This document shows positions 55,419 to 64,000 of a stretch of DNA of 64,000 nucleotides, in pieces. The position numbers and the translations under genes were made by a program. Below the pieces are notes generated by a model. It saw only the letters and a list, made by a program, of their open reading frames with translations, ran no database searches and was not told the origin of the DNA. Origin of the DNA: Inga oerstediana (Eukaryota; Streptophyta; Magnoliopsida; Fabales; Fabaceae); NCBI GenBank assembly GCA_963210345.1, contig OY723404.1:48235318-48299317 (forward strand). The letters are read 5' to 3'. Position 1 is the first letter of the stretch. The number at the start of each line of letters is the position of its first letter.

Positions 55419-58400
55419 TGTATATTTGCATATATCACAATCCTCATATAAAACGATTTCAAGTTAATCATAATTAAATAACCTTTATTCTTATTTATAA
55501 CATGTAATATATAATTATGCAATATGTAATATGCAACTACCCTTATATCACCGTCCCTCCTTATACTGCTGACTAGAGCCATAGATTAACACATAGTCTA
55601 ATAGAAACATATCCATTTAACTGGATTGTCCCAAACTCATTAGTGCTTAAGATGCACCCGGCCAAAGGTGTAGAGTTCAAGTTTGGACTATGGCTCCCCT
55701 TCATAAAAGAACACAACTAAGGAGATGTCACATGTCCCACAGCTCCAATGCAATCCCGACCAAAGGAAAATATGGAAGAAGGGGCCCCGAAAAGTGCCAT
55801 CCATTGTGCACTAAGTGATGGCATACCACATGGTAAGAGATCTCATCATACAATTCCTCCTTACTCCAACCCATCACAAATGCAATCTCCAGACACTTGT
55901 ATTCAATCACCAATAAATATAATTATTATTAAAAGATAAAGTACAATAAATCATGCTTCTATTTGTATAAAGTATTATCACATATTCAAACATGCCTAAA
56001 AGGAAATAATAATCTAACAATACATTAAGTATAATTAAATTATTAACTATGTGAATAAAGTGAGTTATAATGAAATTTACTTGTAATATTACTTATCTGA
56101 AATTTACAATACATACACATACATATAATTCAGTCAATTTTTTTTATAAAAGATAATCATTCACAATCATACATAATTCACAAGTATATGTAAGAATATT
56201 CAGAGTTACTTGCTACTTCCTAACTCACAGGTAATCACACAAAGAGCTATTCCAAAGCTCTCAATGAGAGTGTATAAAGTCACAAACATAAATATCTATT
56301 AATATATATATTTTAAGCACTCTAGAGTTACTCTCATACTATTCTAAAGCCTAAATCTACCCTTCAAAAAAAATTATATTCTATAAATATATACTCATAA
56401 GTTACGAAAGATTCACTCTTATATATATATATATATATATCATTATATAGATGCATAAAATCTAAAAGTGTGAAAACAACATAAAATGTGTATATTATTC
56501 TGAACTATTGAAATTAAGAGAAGCCACACACGCAAAAGAGACAAAAATTAGTTTGACTAGAAAATATTAGGGAACATTTTAATTACTCTAATAACAAGTC
56601 AAAACTTAAAACAAAGGAATAGATTTGGCATTAAATAAACTGATAGTGAAATGAATAAAAGAAAGAGGGGGATGGCATTTAATGAGCGAGAAACACGATT
56701 TTCATTTTTTTTTTAAAATTACATAAGTCTGAATCGATGTTTTAAAAGCCGGATCGGATGTTGAACTGAAAATATTAGCGGGTCATTGTTCAAATGGTTG
56801 AAATGGTCGAACCGTTTGGTCGAACCGGTGATGTAATAATTAAATTAAAATAATAGTATATCTGTAATATGAGGTGGATATAAGTAAAAGTAAAAAATAA
56901 ATTCATAATAAGTCTAATTATTAACATAATAACACCTTCATATGTAAGAGTTCTAAAAAAATAACACTATATAGCATTAGCAATATCATAATTTTTATAC
57001 ATTTTTTAAAATTAATATTATAAAATTTAAGATAAAAAATCATTAAATTAAATATGGAAGAAATTAATTTTAAGTATATAAATATGGTGGTGTTTTTATT
57101 TCTAAGAGGTAAAAGGAAGATGAATTGGCAAGAAATAATAATTCTTTTTATGTCCAATTTAAGTAGTACACACAAAGTCACAAGACACAAGACACGATAA
57201 AGTTGAAAGCTTGAAACAAATCAATGCAATCTACTGATCTAGCAACTAGAATCTTTCATCTTTAAGTTTTTTAGTAATTTTTTATTTATTTTAATAGCTT
57301 TTCACCCTTCAAACTAGAGGATAATAGTGTCTCACTTGTATGTATTTGTGCTCACCCTTTGTACTATAGGACAATAGCTTTTCACCTTGCATCACTTTTT
57401 CGATTTCTCGCTCCCTATGTGTTTCTTTTCTCTTTGCTTTTCAAAAACATCTCCTCCCTTCTCTGCAACTCGTGTTTTTGCTCTTGATAAAGACGGAGAA
57501 AACACAATATGTTGTTAAGCTCTCTCTTTCTCTTTGTGTCTCCTTTCTTCATCTTCTCAAGGATTTGATCTCTCTTCTTCTTGATTTTTCTCTCTCCTTG
57601 CACTGCGAGACACTCATTCATACATCATTTTTGTTTTTCAAACCCATTTCTTACCACAAACTTAGCCGTCCGGTTATTGCGTAGTTGTTTCGGTTGAAAA
57701 GCGGGTTTCAGCTAAAAAACGACTTATCTCCGGTCTAAAATAGCCGAACATGGAAAATGGCCCTTATGATATAAACGAGCTGTTGCTGACTCTGGGTGAC
57801 GGTCCAGCCGACTAGACCGTTTGGTCCGGTTCGGCTTTAAAAAGCATGGTATGAATGTGAAGCGATTAACAATATAGATATGTATATATGTAAGTGTGAG
57901 TAGTACACACACAATTCGAATAAAAGAAATATTGTACACACGCACAGTGATTTGGTTAGGAGTTTGTGGGCTTATGAAAGAGAGATAAAATACATGTGTT
58001 TGTACCCACATGAAACGGAATGGAGAATATGGGTTAAAGGAAGTAAAGGAAAAAATATAAATCTCATACTCAACACACACAGAGTAGAAAGAGTTGGTTT
58101 AAGAATTATAAATAAAGTTCACATACAAGATGGAAGAAAAGATAATGAGAGAGAGTAAAATATGCAACTGTCAGGAAAAGATTAAGGGAAAAACAGAACA
58201 TCGTGGGTGGTGAAGCATTGGAGATACACAACAATGGAGTAAGAAATGTGGGGTCATGAAGATACAAATAAATAATAAAATAAACAAAAAAAAACCCACA
58301 TACTCTTATGGTAAAGAAGAAATGGTATTCATGACAAGACAAGAGAAGATAAAATATTGAAGAAATGGAAAGAGAAAAACAAGGAATAAATAGTTGAAAA

Positions 58401-58847
58401 GACATAGTTCAGAACTTGGAAGCTATGCAATTATGCAAGTATGGAATTTGAAAAGGGAAGGAGAGAAGAAAATCAACATGTAGATTCGGTACCTACAGTT
58501 ATGCACCGAGTGGGGGAAAATAGGGTATTCATAAGAGAAAGAATTTAAGTTTAGGTTGGTTTTTGAATAAAGTAATATTTTTTAAAATAATAAAATAATA
58601 ATGGGTATAAAATTCAGACAACACATTTTTTTTGAATGTTACTTTCTAATAATAGGATAAGTTTACACATACACACATAGCTATATATTTAAAATAATTA
58701 TTTTAAGGAGGTATTTCATTTTTTTATTTTATTTCATAGATTTTTTTTAGCTTTTACTTCTTTTTAAAGTATTAATTTATTCTAACATTTTGACTAAATA
58801 CAACTCAAACTACAATTAACTCAAAGTGCTAAAATAAGGATGTTAAA
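55419..58847 (-). repeat. LARD LTR, third copy, truncated
   Basis: Same family and orientation as the LARD-A LTRs. The right edge AAGGATGTTAAA corresponds to the LTR start (TTACA expected). The left edge, at the CACTA-like fragment, corresponds to about 18733 in the intact LTR, so roughly 355 bases of the LTR end are missing. Without the hAT insertion it is about 2.3 kb. There is no polypurine tract beyond 58847, so it is a 5' or solo LTR. It is visibly more diverged than the other copies. Confidence 0.8.
56735..57848. mobile_element. 1.1-kb hAT-derived non-autonomous element
   Basis: Ends CGATGTTTTAAAAGCCGG and, at the right, CGGCTTTAAAAAGCATG, imperfect inverted repeats. Flanking 8-mers are GTCTGAAT (56727-56734) and GTATGAAT (57849-57856), 7 of 8 identical. 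The left 100 bases (inverted: CACCGGTTCGACC, then TTTGAACAATGACCC) align with the 3' end of the hAT gene element near 63290-63360. The interior has no transposase domain; the frames at 57415-57684 are low-complexity. Confidence 0.7.
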
Positions 58848-59187
58848 TAGTGAGAATGTGAGTGTGTAAGCCACTGTACATATGCCGACCATTAATTTAA
58901 AGTCATCCCAAACATCCTCAAGTAAAGTGAGTGGGGAGAAGAGAAATAAGGATAGTGCGGGTGGAACAAACAAAAAGAAAGCAAAAGGCCTTACCTTAGC
59001 AAGAAAAGCTAATGCCACAACCTCTATTACATAATCATGTTGCACATGTGTTGATGTTGTTCCGGGTTCTTCTATTAGTGAAGTGATGGCTGAGCTACTT
59101 ACTATTGAAGCTCTTGCTAATAATCCTGCCTTGCATGCAAAATGTTGACAGCTAATGATGCTCAAACCTGCAAGGGAAAGCCTTAGG
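58848..59187 (+). pseudogene. Possible coding relic, MYB/SANT-associated type
   Basis: Frame-broken + strand translation gives 'KVSGEKRNKDSAGGTNKKKAKGLTLARK', then 'SISEVMAELLTIEALANNPALHAK' and 'LMMLKPARE'. The layout recalls the C-terminal part of plant MYB/SANT-like proteins associated with PIF/Harbinger elements, but similarity is weak. The - strand frame at 58821-59165 is a shadow. It ends where the GGGCCTATTTGGTAC terminus begins. Confidence 0.3.
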
Positions 59188-59950
59188 GCCTATTTGGTAC
59201 AAGGAACATTATATGAGGGAAAGGAAAGGAAGGAAAGTGAATAGAAGGGAAGATTGGGAGGGAACTTTAAAAATTGGTCTATTTGGTAGACATGGGAAGG
59301 AACCTAGGTTGAGGGAAGATGAGATGTTTGGTTGGAAGAAAAAGGAGTGGTTTAAATTGGAAGATTGTGTGAAAAACCTAAAATACCCCTGACTTCACCA
59401 GAAGTTCAAATTCAAACTTAACATTCTAGTTCGAACTTAACAGCCTAGATCAAACTTAACAACCCCAGTTCGAACTCAACCTCATCTTCATTATTCATTG
59501 TCTTCCTCATGGTACTGTTCATCGTCTTCCTTGTCAAGCTCTGAGATTAAAAGAACTCATCTTTGTGCTATGAGCGAAGGGGTTGGCAGACAAAGGCGAT
59601 GCCTTTGATAGAGAAGATCAGAAACTTTGCTCCACCGGAGGTCAATCCTCGTCTTCTTTAAGCTATCAAGTCTATAGTTCGAAACTCGGATTTGGAGCTT
59701 CGAATCACTGTCGAAACTCATGAATTGAGACCACTATCAGATTCAAACCAAAAATTACCTTCAGCTCGAATTTCTAGCCTTCAGCTCACAAATGCTCTGC
59801 CTTTCAGGGGCATTTTCGTCCCATGATTTCACTCTCCCGGGAACAACTTAAGATCTCACCATTTTTGGAAGGATCTAAAGATCCCATGTTTAAGGGAATA
59901 TGGCAGGAGGCAGGAACTGATCTTCCAATACTGTTGCAGCGCCAAACGTG
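59188..59950. mobile_element. Possible PIF/Harbinger-like non-autonomous insertion
   Basis: Begins GGGCCTATTTGGTACAAGG after TTA and contains a second TCTATTTGGTAGAC motif near 59278, much like the Harbinger-like elements in LARD-B. The right end GCCAAACGTGTTTT is only loosely inverted. It includes a phrase (CCTAAAATACCCCTGA) resembling the ACCAAAATACCC phrase of those elements. No transposase. Confidence 0.45.
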
Positions 59951-59955
59951 TTTTG

Positions 59956-61500
59956 TGTAATACCCCGAATTCTGAGACTTGAGGCTAGAGAATAAGCCTG
60001 AGATTAGTGGACTGCTAAGCCCTGGTTTAGCAGGATCCTAAATTGTGATTAAGAGATAATGACTCCAAAAGTGGATGTGGTTAGTGATAAATAACCCTTT
60101 TGGAGATTATGGTGTGATTTGGCACCCGATGTGATTCGTATGTGCTGTGACCAGCACCAAAACCCTGTATTTAAGCTCAATTATGGATAACATCTAAATT
60201 GACTTAAAATAGAGGGAAGGCGCATATTGTGGCTAAATGAAAAGATGTGAAGTGTTGGTGGTGATTCAATGAGAATTACCGTAATCAGGGGCAAAACGGT
60301 AAAGTTACCGACCAATTGGTCAGTTACCGAATAGGGAACTTATTGGTAACTTCAAGATCAATGGTTGAGATTGATTTGTGTAGAGATCAAAGGGTGGAAT
60401 CATGTGTGCAAGTGCCTATGTGAGCTCATGAAGATGGATCAAGATCATGACAAGTGGCAAGATTTGGACCCTTGATCTTGGGTCAAAGATTCAACACCCT
60501 TCCTCTCTTCTCTCTCCCTTATTTGGACGGTTTTTGGCCCTAAAAATCTGCTCCCTTCTTCATCATCTTCATTTATTCATCATCTCATCTCTCTCTTGTT
60601 TCTCCATGGCGTCCCAAAGCAAGGAAGAAAGAGAAAGGAAGAGTTTAATGTTTAGGTGAGATAATGTCCTCTAATGTTCAAATACCCTTCTTTAATGTTG
60701 TTCATAGTGATGAGAGCTTCATCTCTATGGTTTTAGATTCTTGATTGGAGGTGTTTGATGGCTTGAGGAAATTTGGAAAGATGGAGAATCAAGGAATTTG
60801 TTTGGGAAAGAGGAAGAGGTGAGTGTTTGCTCCATTTTGATCTATTGATTGTGGTTTTTGGTGGAGTTTTGAGAATTGTGATATTTTGCCCTGATTTTAT
60901 GGTATTTTCGTGTGGTATGTAATTGGATGAATTGGATGTTGTTTTATGTTGAAAATGGTGTCATGTTGTGGTATTTAATCATTGGAATTGATTTGAATTG
61001 GATTGGATACATTGTGTGCAAAACTGGAAATTCTGTCCAGTGGGAATTCTGTTTGGGCAGTCTGGTTGTGTGAACGTTTTGACTGGGCAAAGGATGTCAG
61101 AAAATTATGAAAATTTCCAGTCTTAAAGTTCACATCCCAAGCTTCAAAATGGACACATAATTTGTGCCATTTCGTTTTGTCTTCTATGAGTTATAGCTGT
61201 CCAAAGTTTGAGGTCGAAAATGGAATCTGTTTTGGTACAGTCTTGAGATTTGGGTAATTCTGTATTTATGTGGTGATTTCCAGTATTGGCCAATATTTTT
61301 CCTGTGTAGAGGACTTGAATAGCTTTCATTTGGCTTTGGGATCACCTCATTTAAATTTTTGTGGAATTAGTTATGATTTTTTGGAAGTTCAGCTAAGAAA
61401 CTGGATTTTCTTGGCCGCGGCCAGCGGATTTTGGGCCGCGGCCCAAATGTTTCTGGGCATAAATTGAAACATAGCTTCAATAACACATAACCATGCAAAG
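59956..61500 (+). mobile_element. Isolated LTR, gypsy-like
   Basis: Starts TGTAATACCCCGAATTCTGA. A TATA-less leader zone rich in TCTCTCTT lies near 60495-60605. Near the end is a striking GGCCGCGGCC pair (61413-61422 and 61434-61443). The 3' edge is unclear, lying before the hAT coding sequence, and the 5-mer TTTTG before the start has no matching copy at a suitable place. No internal domain follows, so it is a solo or truncated LTR. Confidence 0.5.
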
Positions 61501-61507
61501 CTAAGAC

Positions 61508-63122
61508 ATGCATCAACACATTAACACATATATCAAATACAAGCAGAAGAGATATGTTTCCTACACTCTTTCAAAATTCATTTACAACCATGGATTTTTG
61601 TTAGCTTGGTTAAGAAAAAGAGAAGGGTGGACAGAAATCATCTGGCCAAGAGCAACTACTACTTTTATTGCCTTGAAGAGTATTCTTGAGCACAAGCATG
61701 ATTTACAAGCCTTGGTAACTAGCAAGACATTTATTAACTCTAGATACTCAAGAGACTATAAGGGAAGAGATGTAATTGCAGTTGTATTGGACAATGCATT
61801 TTGGAATGATTGTCTAGCCATTATTGAAGTTGTTAAACCTCTTATAAGACTCTTGAGAATTGTAGATTCTGATGATAGGCCTTCACTTAGATATATTTAT
61901 GAAAGGATGCACAAGGCACAGAACGCTATCAAACATACTTTCAATCACAAAAAAAAATTGTACAACCCATTCACGAGTATTATAAAGAGTAGGTGGGATT
62001 CTCAGCTTCGCCAAGATCTTCATGCAGCAGCTTATATCTTAAATACTGCTTTTCTTCATGATAAGACTAACTTCCCTCAAAAGCCAGAGGTTATGCAAGG
62101 ATATCTATCTGTCATCAATAGGAAAATTACATCTAATAGGACCAAGTTTTTGCAAGAAGGCATATTATACCAAGATAAAAGTGGCACCTTTAATAGTCCC
62201 ATAGCTCTTAAATCTACGAAATCAATACGACCTGGTAAAATGCCTTACTTTTTAATTCTTATACAGTTATATTATACTATATGAACTTGGTTTTAATTTT
62301 TTTTTCTATTTGATGATGTTCATTTTAACATGATAGATGAATGGTGGAGGTATTTTGGAGGTAGTTGTCCTAAAGTTAAAAAGTTGGCTATTCAATTGTT
62401 GAGCCAAACTGCTTCTTTTGGTTGCAAAAGGAATTGGAGTGTATTTGAAAGGATACACTCCAAGAAAAGAAATAGATTAAAACATAAAAGGCTAAATGAT
62501 CTTATTTTTATTCATTACAATATTCGTTTGAGAAATAGGCATATTCTTCTAAGCTTTTCACCTTACAATAACACTTTACTTAATTTTGTATTGGTACAAA
62601 AATTAATCAAATGACTTCTAGTAATTATACTAATATTTTGCTTTCATGTGTTTTTTAGGGTTCTTAACAAGAAAAAAGATTTTGATCCTATTGATTATAA
62701 AAGTATTGATAAGATTAAATATTGGATAATGGAAGAAGTTGATTCTCCTCCATTTTCAGCACTTTCAGCTGAAGAGATAGAAGAAGATATCATTTATGAT
62801 GATACCATACTTCCAATACCAAAAACTACTATCAATGATGAAGGTTAGATATTTTTAAATTTAGACATGTTATTTTATTTTATTTATATTATATGTTAGT
62901 AATTTTTATAATTTGGTTTGTTGTACACTATTTTATAAAGATGCTTTTGAAGAGCAAGCCAATGAGCCTCATCCTCAAGCTAAAGATGGAATTGAAAGCT
63001 CTAGGATTCAAGTTGGAGGTCTTAATTTTGGGTTATTTCCTCAAGAAGATGATGACATTTTATGGTCTAAATGCCTTTCAAGAAACTCATGCTTGGATCA
63101 ATCAAGAGCCACCAATATTTGA
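61508..63122 (+). pseudogene. hAT transposase, C-terminal half
   Basis: Exons by phase: about 61508-62234, 62337-62555, 62659-62843 and 62941-63122. The first, second and last joints keep the frame; the donor after 62555 is eroded. Exon 1 gives 'LAWLRKREGWTEIIWPRATTTFIALKS', 'DVIAVVLDNAFWNDC' and 'RPSLRYIYERMHKAQ'. Exon 2 holds the hAT dimerisation domain: 'EWWRYFGGSCPKVKKLAIQLLSQTASFGCKRNWSVFERIH' (in pieces) and 'KKRNRLKHKRLNDL'. The BED zinc finger and the front of the catalytic domain are missing, cut near 61500 next to the LTR. A full-length relative would excise and insert hAT elements; this one cannot. A start at 61508 is only where the frame opens. Confidence 0.8.
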
Positions 63123-63374
63123 TAGATCATGAAATAATTGTTAGTGCATTTTATTAGGTTGATAGTTTACTTAATGTTCTTTCTTAAATGGTATTTTGTG
63201 ACCTTGTTAATTTCCTATGAAATTACACTAAAGGCTAATTGTAATATATATATATATATAATATTTTTAAATTTAATTATTACGTCACCAGTTCGGCTAA
63301 ACAGTTCAACTGTTCCAACCTTTTGAACAATGACTCATTGACGTTTCCAGCTCAAGGGTTTCGAATTTTTCTTG
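63123..63374 (+). mobile_element. 3' terminus of the hAT element
   Basis: After the hAT stop codon comes A/T-rich DNA, a (TA)n run near 63246-63260, then CACCAGTTCGGCTAAACAG and TTTTGAACAATGACTCATTG, matching in order the terminal region of the 1.1-kb derivative. The end is placed at TCGAATTTTTCTTG (63374), followed by GAAGTTGA. The similar GAAGTTCA at about 61383-61390 lies inside the neighbouring LTR, so no reliable duplication can be claimed. Confidence 0.5.
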
Positions 63375-64000
63375 GAAGTTGAGAGTGTGAATCATCTGTC
63401 ATTCCACCAACCATTTCATCTACCACTTCATCTTCCTTTTCACCTACTACTTCATCTACCATATTCTATCTACCACTTCATATACCCTACTCCATTCTTC
63501 TCTATATATAGCCACCCTCTCCTTCACATTGGAGACATCAGTTCATATCCATTACTTTCCTCTCTTCTCCACTTACACCATTATCTTAGAATTAATTTCA
63601 TGCATTGTATTTGTTTATTGCATGCCCCCTACATGAAAGATTTTACCTCCTACATGGAAGGCTAGATTTTTCTATTTTCATGCATCTTGTGGTTATATTT
63701 TTATTGAATAATTAAGTTTATTGTAATGTTTATGAAGTTTTCAATTTATTTTATTGTTGTTTTTAATTTCATCATGAGCTAAATTTCCATTTTCCTAGGG
63801 TGATGATATAGCTTATTAATGACGGATTGAATATTAACTTATTAAATCTAGTTTGAATTTCTCCTTCATGATTGAGTTTTAATTATTATTCTTAATGCTT
63901 TTGATTGACTGGCCATCTTTTGAATGATTTCAATATGCATGTTGAAAACGGAGGGAGATGCATGTGTATATATCTTATAATTAAAACCATGACTTGCATG
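63375..64000. other. Unassigned right edge
   Basis: Starts with short CATTTCATCTACCACTTC-type repeats (63400-63490), then CTCTATATATAGCC (a good TATA box, about 63510-63523) and pyrimidine-rich DNA, like a promoter and leader pointing to the right. The following 400 bases have no open frame with a domain. It may be the start of a gene or of another LTR beyond the window. Confidence 0.3.

Noticed and set aside
58821..59165. Minus-strand 114-residue frame
   Set aside because: Begins in the LARD LTR edge and overlaps a + strand relic; hydrophobic low-complexity, no family recognised.
61383..63382. GAAGTTCA/GAAGTTGA as the hAT target duplication
   Set aside because: The left 8-mer lies inside sequence that looks like the neighbouring LTR, and what follows it does not resemble a hAT end.

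Overview
This window reads as plant nuclear DNA, probably eudicot (inferred): AT-rich, intron-bearing reading frames, and dense nested transposable elements of plant type (copia and gypsy LTR elements, long non-coding LTR elements, CACTA, hAT, PIF/Harbinger, Stowaway, L1 and RTE LINEs). Only one convincing host gene was found, a two-exon phytocyanin-like gene at 24749-25698. All comparisons were made by eye; no database was searched.

Left third (1-22420) is a nest. The deepest layer is an eroded Ty1/copia pol on the + strand. Into it went an LTR that now stands alone (1380-22415 including its cargo). Into that went a large non-coding LTR element on the - strand (1537-20918; called LARD-A here). 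LARD-A in turn holds a solo LTR full of CTCGAG palindromes (2186-3970), an 8.5 kb CACTA transposon (6081-14598) with a TNP2-type transposase and a second gene ending in a ULP1-like protease, and a truncated SINE-like insert.

Middle (22420-31640): small MITEs, a 5'-truncated L1 with a 19-bp target duplication, the phytocyanin-like gene, two Stowaway elements, and the 5' LTR and gag of a + strand copia element.

The copia gag is split by a second non-coding LTR element (31643-46704, + strand, perfect CTTAC duplication; LARD-B). Its two LTRs carry PIF/Harbinger-like elements at the same TAA but in opposite orientation. The 3' LTR also holds an RTE LINE; the 5' LTR and the internal region each hold a GGACCGG-rich hAT MITE.

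Right third (46705-64000): the rest of copia gag and protease, a decayed L1 LINE, a - strand copia 3' half, a CACTA-like fragment, a third LARD LTR (55419-58847) containing a 1.1 kb hAT derivative, an isolated LTR, and the C-terminal half of a hAT transposase gene whose 3' terminus resembles those of the hAT derivatives.

No single new pathway emerges. The most unusual items are the GGACCGG hAT MITE family with clean 8-bp duplications and its likely hAT relative, the opposed Harbinger insertions at one site in sister LTRs, and the LTR built from palindromic CTCGAG repeats.
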